Program-made: the position numbers and the translations under genes
Shown here: in pieces, positions 1 through 6,541 of the stretch
Layout: every line of letters starts with the position of its first letter
Numbering within the stretch: position 1 is the stretch's first letter
DNA from: Clostridia bacterium
GTDB taxonomy: Bacteria > Bacillota > Clostridia > Lachnospirales > WQUN01
DNA length: 7,192 nucleotides
Direction of reading: 5' to 3'
Assembly (NCBI GenBank): GCA_025997155.1
Contig: BNUF01000117.1
Span: 1 to 7,192, forward strand
Notes under the pieces: generated by a model
What the model was told of the DNA's origin: nothing
Seen by the model: the letters and a program-made list of their open reading frames with translations, nothing else
Databases searched by the model: none

Positions 1-1
1 T

Positions 2-115
2 TCACCTGACCTTAATCCGATTGAAAAATTGTGGGCAAATGTTAAAAGAAGATTGAGATTTCATATGCACAAATTTGATTCTTTTTGGGATGCGTTGGCT
101 AACGCTTTTAAATAG
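2..115 (+). CDS. IS630-family transposase, C-terminal fragment (5' end outside the window)
   Basis: The reading frame from base 2 gives 37 residues beginning SPDLNPIEKLWANVKRRL and ending at TAG 113-115. The (Y)SPDLNPIEKLW signature is the C-terminal hallmark of the IS630/Tc1-mariner DDE superfamily. The Glu encoded at 23-25 is the third catalytic acid of the DDE triad. The following basic stretch (KRRLR) and the FDSFWDAL segment are typical of the C-terminal tail of these transposases. The stop codon lies inside the inverted repeat, as is common in compact IS630 elements. The piece is partial because the window starts inside the gene. Whether the full transposase is intact cannot be seen. 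Confidence 0.93.
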   Translation, partial: SPDLNPIEKLWANVKRRLRFHMHKFDSFWDALANAFK

Positions 116-126
116 CCTTGACTATA
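106..126. repeat. IS630 terminal inverted repeat (right end of left element)
   Basis: The 21 bases at 106-126 are the exact reverse complement of 7068-7088, and the match breaks one base beyond each side. The core reads AATAGCCTTGACTATA. The repeat carries an outward TTGACT hexamer (118-123) that resembles a -35 box. The best -10 candidate at the right distance is poor, so no hybrid promoter is claimed. Confidence 0.92.
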
Positions 127-383
127 TCACGGTCGGCGTTAAGAAATCAATTGTTGCCGTTTGCACCGACATTTCCGAAAAGATGCTTGACGCGTATGCC
201 GACGAAGCACTCTTGACTACACCGATAGTGTTTAGAGCGCAATGGGACGTACTTAAGAACAATCCCTGCGCAATGCGCGAAATCGAGAAACTGAAACCGA
301 AAATCGCAAAAGCCTTTATTAATGCTGGCGTGTCGAAAGACCTTGTTTTGAAATACGTCAAAGTGTCGGCAGAAGCTGTGTAA
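127..383 (+). pseudogene. 3' remainder of an unidentified gene truncated by IS630 insertion
   Basis: Immediately after the IS end an open frame continues for 84 codons from ACG at 129 to TAA at 381-383. It begins TVGVKKSIVAVCTDISEK and ends VLKYVKVSAEAV. The composition is protein-like, with amphipathic helices, charged residues and few rare residues. There is no start codon with a ribosome binding site between the IS edge and the first internal ATG at 183, so the 5' part has been lost to the insertion. The frame stays open back into the IS as far as a TTG at 75, which makes a hybrid reading frame of about 102 codons, but no good Shine-Dalgarno precedes that TTG. I do not recognise the family. 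Confidence 0.6.
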
Positions 384-395
384 GCGAGTATGTAT

Positions 396-415
396 GCCCC
401 GCAACTCTGCGAGGC
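396..415 (+). other. Imperfect GC-rich hairpin downstream of the truncated gene
   Basis: GCCCCGCA (396-403) pairs with TGCGAGGC (408-415) over eight positions, with a single C-A mismatch and a four-base ACTC loop. It lies 12 bases after the stop of the truncated gene. It has no following T-run, so it is not a standard intrinsic terminator. It may be a remnant terminator, an mRNA-stabilising structure or chance. Confidence 0.35.
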
Positions 416-471
416 ACTTGGGGAGAATTGAGACGAAGACGATTGGATTGTTGTGGTTGACTGCCACAGTT

Positions 472-480
472 GAGGGGGGA
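472..480 (+). promoter_or_regulatory. Strong ribosome binding site that decides the start at 487
   Basis: GAGGGGGGA lies six bases before ATG 487. The same frame is open upstream to an ATG at 394, but that start has no comparable Shine-Dalgarno and would run through the GC-rich hairpin. The 487 start is therefore preferred. Confidence 0.75.
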
Positions 481-486
481 AGTTTT

Positions 487-825
487 ATGTTTAGTTCACA
501 CGGGTGTTTTGCGCCATTGCCTGAGATACTTGAGTTGGAAGACGAACGCGACAATGACGACGTGAACGACATTAGGAAGTTTATACGGAAGAATCCGAAA
601 CTTGCCAATGCTCTCGCGATTTGGCTTATGTACGATGCGTTGGATTGTTTTATGCATTACTGTAGTGACGCTTATGGAAATGTGTTTAGCCTCACAGAAA
701 GTCGCGAAGAAGTGGAGGTAGCGTATCCCGACTATCTTGATGAAATTGCTGAGGTTGATGCGACAGATTTAATCCTCGTATGCGAAGACGGGAGCGACGG
801 GTATTTGTATGTGAAGAAATTATGA
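487..825 (+). CDS. Hypothetical acidic small protein, 112 residues
   Basis: The product begins MFSSHGCFAPLPEILELEDE and ends DGSDGYLYVKKL. It is soluble and strongly acidic, with a run of Asp/Glu near residues 14-26 (LELEDERDNDDVND), a helix-forming middle (KLANALAIWLMYDALDCFMHY) and a likely beta-rich C-terminus (ATDLILVCEDGSDGYLYVKK). There is no signal peptide, membrane segment or catalytic motif that I recognise. The start is set by the strong Shine-Dalgarno six bases upstream. Its TGA stop overlaps the ATG of the next gene as ATGA at 822-825, so the two are probably translationally coupled. The small size, acidity and clustering with other unknown small proteins resemble bacterial immunity proteins or anti-factors, but this is only an impression from context. 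I do not recognise the family. Confidence 0.75.
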   Translation: MFSSHGCFAPLPEILELEDERDNDDVNDIRKFIRKNPKLANALAIWLMYDALDCFMHYCSDAYGNVFSLTESREEVEVAYPDYLDEIAEVDATDLILVCEDGSDGYLYVKKL

Positions 826-1196
826 TTGTTGTTGGCGTGATTTTGTTAGTCTGCTGTTTGGGTATCTTTGGGGCTATGCTTGTTGATTTTGTGTGTCGAT
901 TGAATTGTGTGAAAATACAGGCGAGCGTTGTGCAGGTTGAACGGTTGGGACGGAAGTATCAAGTAACTGTTCGCTATGTGGTTGGCGGTGTTACATATAA
1001 AAGCGTTTTGCTGTTGACTGAATATGGTGGCGAGGAATGCGTAGATGTTTATGTAAATACGCATATTGCCGATAAAGTATCGAGGGTGCATTATGATAAA
1101 CGGAAGAGGAACGCGGCAAACGCGCACTTACTTGCATTATGTTTGGTGTTGTTTGCCTTGTGGTTTGTCTTGTGGCTTGGTTTGCGTTTAGTTTAG
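822..1196 (+). CDS. Two-helix membrane protein, DUF3592-like
   Basis: This is a 124-residue protein with hydrophobic helices at about residues 2-24 and 102-121, flanking a soluble segment of roughly 75 residues. That segment looks like a small beta domain: ASVVQVERLGRKYQVTVRYVVGGVTYKS, then a turn, then VNTHIADKVSRVHYDKRKR. The order 'helix, V.A.V, Y.V.V.Y..GG..Y, V.YD, helix' is the layout of DUF3592 membrane proteins, whose function is unknown. The assignment rests on architecture, not on a search. Positive residues beside both helices (R26, K31, K93-R96) suggest that the middle domain is cytoplasmic. The start at ATG 822 overlaps the upstream stop (ATGA). An in-frame ATG at 780 would lie inside the upstream gene and is less likely. 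The gene is rich in GTT, TTG and TTT codons, as membrane genes usually are. Confidence 0.72.
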   Translation: MIVVGVILLVCCLGIFGAMLVDFVCRLNCVKIQASVVQVERLGRKYQVTVRYVVGGVTYKSVLLLTEYGGEECVDVYVNTHIADKVSRVHYDKRKRNAANAHLLALCLVLFALWFVLWLGLRLV

Positions 1197-1209
1197 GGAG
1201 GGCAACTGT

Positions 1210-1641
1210 ATGACTTCAATAGAAGCGAAGAAGCAATATCCGAATAAGTACATTTTGATGGTAGTCGAAAGTTATGACGATGGTGGGCTACCAGTTGGGG
1301 AGGTTTTATGCGCGTATGGCGACCGCGTGAAACGCCGAGAATTTTATGAGAAACGCTACCGCTTGCCGTCGCTGGAATATCGGCTTATTATGGGCAAACA
1401 GATAATAAATAAGACGTTCTCACCCGACATTCCGATTATGGAGCAGTTGGCACTTATGGACGATGAAGCCGTTTGGTGGATATCGAAGTCTGTATCGTTG
1501 AGCGACAACCCTAACCCACGCAAAGGCGAACGTGAAACAATAGCCGCTATAATCTGGGAACGGCAGACCACGCCGCTTGACAACATACCTGACGATATTT
1601 TAGCAAACGCGATAAGTCACACCTTGTTGACGGACGCGTGA
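1210..1641 (+). CDS. Hypothetical soluble protein, 143 residues
   Basis: The start is ATG 1210, with GGGAGGG at 1196-1202 seven bases upstream and beginning on the last base of the previous stop codon. The N-terminal segment (residues 5-46) reads EAKKQYPNKYILMVVESYDD, then GGLPVGEVLCAYGDRVKRREF. It resembles short conserved bacterial hypothetical proteins with the pattern 'YPn.(W/Y)ILmv ... G.VL ... DR...Y', which is weak family evidence. The rest (residues 50-143) is mixed and moderately acidic, with an Ile/Ala-rich helix near 110-116 and no visible catalytic motif. No signal peptide or membrane helix is seen. It is the third gene of a closely packed trio (487-1641) and is probably cotranscribed with the other two. 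The next gene starts after 86 bases with its own promoter. Function unknown. Confidence 0.75.
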   Translation: MTSIEAKKQYPNKYILMVVESYDDGGLPVGEVLCAYGDRVKRREFYEKRYRLPSLEYRLIMGKQIINKTFSPDIPIMEQLALMDDEAVWWISKSVSLSDNPNPRKGERETIAAIIWERQTTPLDNIPDDILANAISHTLLTDA

Positions 1642-1679
1642 GGTATGAGGTAAGGCATTCGGCGGAAACTGCGTATGAT

Positions 1680-1708
1680 TTGCGTCGGGATAAAGTATGT
1701 GATATAAT
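1680..1708 (+). promoter_or_regulatory. Sigma-70-type extended -10 promoter for the RNA-repair operon
   Basis: TTGCGT at 1680-1685 serves as the -35 element, followed by a 17-base spacer and a consensus TATAAT at 1703-1708. TG at 1700-1701 forms the extended -10 (TGATATAAT). Transcription should start near 1714-1716, leaving a leader of only about 12-14 bases before ATG 1728, just enough for the Shine-Dalgarno GAGGGAGGG (1714-1722). This is the best promoter-like sequence in the window. It sits in the only sizeable gap ahead of the DUF1963-hen1-pnkp genes. Confidence 0.78.
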
Positions 1709-1713
1709 CACAT
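1697..1713. promoter_or_regulatory. Perfect palindrome over the -10 box, putative operator
   Basis: ATGTGAT (1697-1703) and ATCACAT (1707-1713) are perfect inverted arms separated by ATA, centred on 1705 and covering the extended -10 hexamer. A dimeric repressor bound here would block RNA polymerase directly. The core TGTGA-N5-TCACA is like a CRP/FNR-family half-site pair but with five rather than six spacer bases, so no regulator is assigned. Part of the symmetry comes from the -10 itself (ATAAT), so chance is possible. Confidence 0.45.
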
Positions 1714-1727
1714 GAGGGAGGGTTCGT

Positions 1728-2597
1728 ATGGATATCGTGGAGGAGTTAAGAAAAGCAGGATTTACGCGACAAGCGGATATACTGTCACCGCTTAAAAGCT
1801 CGTTTGTACGGATAGTTACAACTACGGCAACAGAGGACTACTTTCGCGTTGGTGAAAGCAAGATTGGCGGATTTCCTCATTTGCCAGCAGAATTTAGTTG
1901 GCCGATGTATGACGGTAAACCTCTTGCATTTATCGCGCAGTTTAACCTTGCGGACATTGCTCCGTTTGATAAAGATAGTAAACTCCCTCATGCGGGGATT
2001 TTGTATTTCTTTTATGAGGGCGGCGAGAAGGTTTGGGGATTTGCTCCCGAAGATAAAGGCGGCTGCAGGGTTATTCATTACACTGGAGATTTAGAGAATC
2101 TCAAGATTACTGAGCCGCCCGATGGAGTATCGGAGTATGTCGATTTGTCTCCATGCAAACTTAACTTTGATGTTGGCGTTGATTATCCGACATATGAAAC
2201 TTTAGACGCGGTTGGTTTGGACGCGGAGGTTGCGCGTGAGTTTGGGGAAATCAAAGATAAGGACAGGTACGATAAAATCATTGCGGATTGTGAAAGAGAA
2301 TCATATGGCGAACACAAATTTTTTGGATACCCCGACCTTGTACAAGGCGAGATATTCCGTGACTGTCAACTTGCAAGTAACGGAGTTAATACGGGCAATG
2401 GAGAAATTGCCAATAACCTGAAAACAAAGGAATTGGAAAAAGGCATAAGCGACTGGACACTACTCCTTCAAATTGACTCAGATGATAATGCCGACCTTAT
2501 GTGGGGGGATTGCGGAACTGTTTATTTCGCAATCAAAAAGAAGGATTTAGAGTTGGGAATATTCGATAATGTTTGGGTTGTGTTCCAATGTTGCTGA
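1728..2597 (+). CDS. DUF1963 (YwqG-like) family protein
   Basis: This 289-residue protein carries the full set of DUF1963/YwqG signatures in order: SKIGGFPHLP (44-53), WP and PLAFIAQFNL (58-74), LPHAGILYFFY (86-96), HKFFGYPDLVQ (196-206), LLLQIDSD (245-252), MWGDCGTVYF (258-267), and a C-terminal FDNVWVVFQCC. Its length is normal for the family and no motif is missing, so it should be full length. It is predicted cytoplasmic, with no signal peptide or membrane helix. The biochemical role of DUF1963 is not established. In Bacillus subtilis ywqG lies beside the ywqHIJKL toxin-related genes. Here it is the first gene after the promoter at 1680-1708, with Shine-Dalgarno GAGGGAGGG five bases upstream, and its stop is 19 bases before hen1. 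It is thus very probably in the same transcript as the RNA-repair genes. Whether it takes part in repair is unknown. Confidence 0.93.
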   Translation: MDIVEELRKAGFTRQADILSPLKSSFVRIVTTTATEDYFRVGESKIGGFPHLPAEFSWPMYDGKPLAFIAQFNLADIAPFDKDSKLPHAGILYFFYEGGEKVWGFAPEDKGGCRVIHYTGDLENLKITEPPDGVSEYVDLSPCKLNFDVGVDYPTYETLDAVGLDAEVAREFGEIKDKDRYDKIIADCERESYGEHKFFGYPDLVQGEIFRDCQLASNGVNTGNGEIANNLKTKELEKGISDWTLLLQIDSDDNADLMWGDCGTVYFAIKKKDLELGIFDNVWVVFQCC

Positions 2598-2616
2598 GAG
2601 TTAAGGAAGTGGCGTA

Positions 2617-4005
2617 ATGGTTTTAACAATCACATATACCGGCGAGAATACGAGGGATATTGGGTATCTTCTGCACAAGAACCCTTATCGCCCGCAGTTT
2701 GTTGATTTGAATTACGGCAAGGCGTATGTGTTTTACCCCGAAGTTTCAGATGAGCGAACAACCATTGCCCTTGTTCTAGATATTGACCCGATTGACCTTG
2801 CGCGGGGCAAGGTCGGGCAAACGGGCGGCGGTTTGTTTGATTATGTAAACGACAGACCTTATGTATCGTCGTCATTTATGAGTACGGCGATTTCAAAAGT
2901 ATTCGGAACGGCTATGACGGGACGCGGCGACGACAAACAGGCGCTTGCCGATTCCGCGCTTGATTTGAGTGCGACGATAGTTATGCTGAAAAGCGATACA
3001 ATGATGTTGAATCGCGTGTTTGAGCCGTTAGGTTACTGTGTTACATACGAAAGTTTTGTTTCCGATGAGAAGTTTCCAAGCTGGGGCGGCGGCAAGTATG
3101 TGAACCTTACGATAAAAGGTAACGTTCGCCTTGCGGATTTGTTAAAGCACATATACGTGCTTATCCCTGTATTTGACAGACGCAAGCATTACTGGATTGG
3201 AAGCGAGGAAGTCGATAAGCTGATACGCAACAGTGAGAAATGGTTACCGAATCACCCCGAAAAAGAATACATTGCGGGAAGATATTTGAACCGTAGCCGT
3301 TCGCTGACGAACAAGGCACTTGAACAATTGAAAACTGATGAGGAAATCGAAACGGAACAGAACGACGAATCAGATATAGATAATATTTCGGAAAAGCGTC
3401 CGAATCTGAACCGTCAAAGATTACGCGGCGTTATGGAGGTTGTAAAAACTTGCGGGGCGCGGAGCGTGATTGATATGGGTTGCGGCGAAGGAAACTTGCT
3501 GTCTCTGCTGGTTAAGGAAAGCGCGATTATGCGAATCGGTGCGGTTGACGTGTCGTGTACGGCACTTTCGCGGGCAAGCTCAAAGATACGATTTGAACGC
3601 ATGAGCGACACGCAGAAAGCTAAAATCAATATATTTCAAGGTTCTCTGACATACAGAGATAGGAGGTTTGAGGGATACGACGCGGCTTGTGTGGTTGAGG
3701 TTATCGAACATTTGGACTTGCCGCGCCTTGACGCGTTTGAGCGTGTTTTGTTTGAATACGCAAGGCCTCGGTATGTTGTTTTGACAACGCCTAATAAAGA
3801 GTACAACGAGAAGTATCCGAATTTAGCGGAAGACAGTATGCGGCACGGCGACCACCGTTTTGAGTGGACAAGGGGCGAATTTAAGGAGTGGGCGAACAAG
3901 GTTGCGGAAAAGTTTGGCTATTCGGCACGACTTTCAGAAATCGGTGAAATAGACGAACAGCTCGGCGCGCCGACACAAATGGGGGTATTTACCTTATGCG
4001 AATAG
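2617..4005 (+). CDS. hen1: Hen1, bacterial RNA 3'-terminal 2'-O-methyltransferase and ligase-activating subunit
   Basis: Hen1 transfers a methyl group from S-adenosylmethionine to the 2'-OH of the 3'-terminal nucleotide of a broken RNA, before Pnkp seals the break, so the repaired site resists cleavage by the same ribotoxin. The 462 residues divide into an N-terminal domain (about 1-240) of the type that binds and activates the Pnkp ligase, a charged linker (about 240-262), and a Rossmann methyltransferase domain (about 268-462). The SAM-binding motif is VIDMGCGEG (284-292), with acidic D311 at the end of the next strand. The metal-site residues E361, E364, H365 (in EVIEHL) and H413 (in HRFEW) each differ by exactly five positions from those I recall for Clostridium thermocellum Hen1 (366, 369, 370, 418). 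TPNKEYN (391-397) is also family-typical. Length is normal. Shine-Dalgarno AAGGAAG at 2603-2609 lies seven bases upstream. The 3' end overlaps pnkp by 10 bases. Confidence 0.97.
   Translation: MVLTITYTGENTRDIGYLLHKNPYRPQFVDLNYGKAYVFYPEVSDERTTIALVLDIDPIDLARGKVGQTGGGLFDYVNDRPYVSSSFMSTAISKVFGTAMTGRGDDKQALADSALDLSATIVMLKSDTMMLNRVFEPLGYCVTYESFVSDEKFPSWGGGKYVNLTIKGNVRLADLLKHIYVLIPVFDRRKHYWIGSEEVDKLIRNSEKWLPNHPEKEYIAGRYLNRSRSLTNKALEQLKTDEEIETEQNDESDIDNISEKRPNLNRQRLRGVMEVVKTCGARSVIDMGCGEGNLLSLLVKESAIMRIGAVDVSCTALSRASSKIRFERMSDTQKAKINIFQGSLTYRDRRFEGYDAACVVEVIEHLDLPRLDAFERVLFEYARPRYVVLTTPNKEYNEKYPNLAEDSMRHGDHRFEWTRGEFKEWANKVAEKFGYSARLSEIGEIDEQLGAPTQMGVFTLCE
3996..4005 (+). other. hen1/pnkp overlap, translational coupling junction
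   Basis: The pnkp start codon (3996-3998) precedes the hen1 TAG (4003-4005), giving a 10-base overlap in ATGCGAATAG. The only upstream Shine-Dalgarno-like sequence for pnkp is GGGGG at 3981-3985, ten bases from the ATG and weaker than elsewhere in this operon. Termination-reinitiation from hen1 is therefore likely. It would favour comparable amounts of the two subunits of the complex. Confidence 0.7.
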
Positions 4006-6530
4006 AAATTCCCGAACTTGCGGTAGTAGCAATGGTAGGCGCGTCCGGGAGCGGCAAGTCTACATTTGCAAAACGCTATTTCAAACCGACAGAGGTTCTT
4101 TCTTCCGACTATTTCAGAGGTTTAGTTTCCGACGACGAAAACAATCAGGCGGTAACGTCAGACGCGTTTGACGCGTTGTATTATGTCGCGGCAAAACGAC
4201 TTAACCTCGGGCTTTTGACGGTTATCGACGCAACGAATGTGCAGAGAGAGTCACGCGAAAGTATTGTGAAATTGGCACGTGAACAGAACTGCCACGCTGT
4301 CGCAATCGTGTTGAACACTCCCGAAGAAATCTGTATGACAAGGAACGAATCCCGTCCCGACCGCAATGATTTGGGCGGACATTTTGTAAGACGGCAGGCG
4401 ACGCAACTCAAGCGTTCCCTCAAACATTTAGAGAAAGAAGGATTTCGTTACGTCTTTGTTGTGAATAGCGAAGAAGACGCGAACGAGATTGAGATTGTCC
4501 GCAAACCCTTATGGAACAACAAGAAAGACGAACACGGAGCGTTTGATATTATCGGCGACGTTCACGGTTGTTATGACGAGTTGTGCGAGTTGCTTGTTAA
4601 ACTTGATTATGTTGTTGATAAAGAAAATTGCGCCGCCGCGCCGCCAACAGGCAGAAAAGCCGTGTTTTTGGGCGACTTGTGCGACAGAGGAACACAGAAC
4701 ATTAAGACGCTTAGACTTGTTATGAATATGCGCAAAGAGGGAAACGCCTATTGCGTTATGGGCAACCACGATTTTAAGTTGCTTAAGTACCTCAAGGGGG
4801 CAAAGGTAACGCAGACACACGGTTTAGAATCAACGGTATCGGAGTTTGAAAACGCTGACGAAGAGTTTTTGGAGGAGACGAAGAAGTTCCTTGAATCCCT
4901 TATCAGCCACTATGTTTTCGACGACGGCAAGTTGGTCGCCGCTCACGCGGGACTTAAAGAAAAACTGCAAGGACGGGGTTCGAGCAAGGTAAGAAACTTT
5001 TGTATGTTTGGAGAGACGACCGGAGAAACCGACGAATACGGATTGCCCGTGCGTTTTCAGTGGGCGAACGAATACAGAGGACGCTCTCTTGTCGTTTACG
5101 GACATACGCCTGTGCCTCATATTCAGCCGCTTAACAATACCGTGTGTATTGACACGGGTTGCGTGTTTGGCGGCACGCTTACGGCATATCGTTACCCCGA
5201 GCGGGATTTTGTTCAAGTGAGGTCGGCGAAGGAATATTACGCGCCTGTCAAACCGCTTAACGCACCCGCTTTTCCAGACGACGACACGCTTAATATCGAC
5301 GACGTTTTGCTAAAACGCTATATATCGACAAGACTTAGACGCAACATAAAGATTTATGAGGAAAACTCCGCCGCCGCCTTGGAGATAATGAGCCGTTTTG
5401 CCGCCGACCCGCATTGGTTGATTTATCTTCCGCCCACGATGTCGCCTTGTGAAACGAGCCATAACGAATCATATTTGGAATACCCTATGGAGGCGTTTAA
5501 CTACTACAAAACAAACGAGGTAACCCGTGTCGTATGTGAGCAAAAACATATGGGAAGCCGCGCGGTTGTCGTACTTTGTCGTGACACAAATGCTGCGGAA
5601 TCACGTTTTTGCACTCCAGACGGAACGAACGGCATTATCTATACCCGCACAGGCAGGCGGTTTTTTGAGGACACACAAACGGAAACGGCAATACTTGCAA
5701 GGCTCAACAAGATGTTGACAGATTCGGGGTTTTGGATTGATTGGGACACGGACTGGGTGTGCCTTGACACAGAGATTATGCCATGGTCGGCGAAGGCGCA
5801 AAAACTCCTTGAGGAGCAATATTCGGGAGTCGGACGCGCCGGGCGGAGCGGACTTGCGTTTGCGCTAAACACAATCAGTGAGGCTGTTCAGATACACCAA
5901 GACGAAACTTTGGCGGAACTTCAAGGTTTCTATGAAGAACGCCTTGACACTCTTAATCTTTACACAGACGCATATAGGCGGTATTGTTGGGAGGTAAACG
6001 GGATTGACGATTACCGTGTCGCGCCGTTTCATATACTCGCGACCGAAGGCAAAACTTGGAATAACGAAAATCATACGATTCATATGGATACGATTAAAAA
6101 GTATATGACGGGTGCGGATTCTGTTTTTATGGCTACGCCGTATATCATCGTTGATTTGCTTGACGAAAACTCTGTAGCGGACGGCGTGAAGTGGTGGGAA
6201 GAATTGACGGAATCGGGCGGCGAGGGTATGGTCGTGAAGCCGTATGATTTTATCGCGCATAAAGGCAGGGAACTTCTGCAACCCGCTGTAAAGTGCCGCG
6301 GACGTGAATATCTTAGGATTATTTATGGTCCGGAGTATACTCTTAAGAACAATTTGGAACGCTTGAAAAAACGTTCGTTGAGCAAGAAACGCAACCTCGC
6401 GCTTAATGAGTTTTCGCTTGGAATGGAGTCACTTGAACGGTTCGTGCAAGGCGAACCGTTGTTCCGTGTACACGAATGTGTGTTTGGCGTGCTGGCACTT
6501 GAGAGCGAACCCGTTGACCCACGGCTGTGA
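3996..6530 (+). CDS. pnkp: Pnkp, RNA end-healing and sealing enzyme (5' kinase, 2',3' phosphatase, ligase)
   Basis: This 844-residue three-domain repair enzyme has an N-terminal polynucleotide 5'-kinase domain (1 to about 170) with P-loop GASGSGKST (15-23; K21, S22), D38/R41 in SSDYFR, DATN (78-81) and R116/R120. Next comes a metallophosphoesterase domain (about 182-410) that removes 2',3'-cyclic or 3' phosphate: GDVHG (D188, H190), GDLCDRG (D227, D230, R231), GNHD (N257, H258), AHAG (H317), GHTP (H370) and IDTGC (D386). The C-terminal domain is an ATP-dependent adenylyltransferase/ligase (about 435-844): EQKHMGSR with nucleophile K517, YTRTGRRFF, LDTEIMPW (E593), EGMVVKP (743-749) and PAVKCRGREYLRIIYG (K766). 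All expected residues are present. The phosphatase residues from D227 to H370 keep a constant offset to my recollection of the 870-residue C. thermocellum enzyme. In characterised homologues the ligase needs Hen1 to seal RNA. ATG 3996 lies inside the hen1 end (ATGCGAATAG), implying coupled translation. Only a GGGGG ten bases upstream serves as Shine-Dalgarno. Confidence 0.98.
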   Translation: MRIEIPELAVVAMVGASGSGKSTFAKRYFKPTEVLSSDYFRGLVSDDENNQAVTSDAFDALYYVAAKRLNLGLLTVIDATNVQRESRESIVKLAREQNCHAVAIVLNTPEEICMTRNESRPDRNDLGGHFVRRQATQLKRSLKHLEKEGFRYVFVVNSEEDANEIEIVRKPLWNNKKDEHGAFDIIGDVHGCYDELCELLVKLDYVVDKENCAAAPPTGRKAVFLGDLCDRGTQNIKTLRLVMNMRKEGNAYCVMGNHDFKLLKYLKGAKVTQTHGLESTVSEFENADEEFLEETKKFLESLISHYVFDDGKLVAAHAGLKEKLQGRGSSKVRNFCMFGETTGETDEYGLPVRFQWANEYRGRSLVVYGHTPVPHIQPLNNTVCIDTGCVFGGTLTAYRYPERDFVQVRSAKEYYAPVKPLNAPAFPDDDTLNIDDVLLKRYISTRLRRNIKIYEENSAAALEIMSRFAADPHWLIYLPPTMSPCETSHNESYLEYPMEAFNYYKTNEVTRVVCEQKHMGSRAVVVLCRDTNAAESRFCTPDGTNGIIYTRTGRRFFEDTQTETAILARLNKMLTDSGFWIDWDTDWVCLDTEIMPWSAKAQKLLEEQYSGVGRAGRSGLAFALNTISEAVQIHQDETLAELQGFYEERLDTLNLYTDAYRRYCWEVNGIDDYRVAPFHILATEGKTWNNENHTIHMDTIKKYMTGADSVFMATPYIIVDLLDENSVADGVKWWEELTESGGEGMVVKPYDFIAHKGRELLQPAVKCRGREYLRIIYGPEYTLKNNLERLKKRSLSKKRNLALNEFSLGMESLERFVQGEPLFRVHECVFGVLALESEPVDPRL

Positions 6531-6536
6531 GGGGGG
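6529..6536 (+). promoter_or_regulatory. Ribosome binding site that decides the start at 6542
   Basis: GAGGGGGG lies five bases before ATG 6542 and overlaps the pnkp stop codon (6528-6530). A GTG at 6527 is in frame, but it would place the Shine-Dalgarno inside the coding sequence. ATG 6542 is preferred, and the protein family also begins near that Met. Confidence 0.75.
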
Positions 6537-6541
6537 TACTT

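Larger units (their letters stand above)
1..126 (+). mobile_element. Right end of an IS630-family insertion sequence
   Basis: The segment holds the C-terminal 37 codons of a transposase followed directly by a terminal inverted repeat at 106-126, whose exact reverse complement occurs at 7068-7088. IS630-family elements insert at TA dinucleotides. The repeat ends in TATA, so the exact boundary could be 122, 124 or 126 depending on which TA is the target duplication. The element reads rightward and has cut a gene whose 3' part remains at 127-383. The rest of the element lies outside the window. Confidence 0.9.

Noticed and set aside
118..146. Hybrid promoter made by the IS end (TTGACT at 118-123) reading into the truncated gene.
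   Set aside because: The sequence 15-17 bases downstream (TTAAGA, TAAGAA or AAGAAA) is a poor -10 match.
452..468. Small hairpin TGTGG-N7-CCACA ahead of the ribosome binding site, possible riboswitch or attenuator.
   Set aside because: It has only five base pairs with no conserved riboswitch core and no alternative pairing that would hide the Shine-Dalgarno, so chance is the simplest reading.
394..486. Longer N-terminus for the gene at 487-825, starting at ATG 394.
   Set aside because: There is no ribosome binding site before 394, a GC-rich hairpin overlaps the beginning, and a very strong Shine-Dalgarno sits six bases before ATG 487.
147..608. Minus-strand open frame of about 150 codons, and other long minus-strand frames over hen1 and pnkp.
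   Set aside because: They lie opposite better-supported plus-strand coding sequence, lack ribosome binding sites and show no recognisable motifs.
1697..1713. CRP or FNR binding site.
   Set aside because: The half-sites TGTGA and TCACA are separated by five bases instead of the six in a CRP site, and FNR half-sites differ (TTGAT). It is kept as an unassigned operator-like palindrome.
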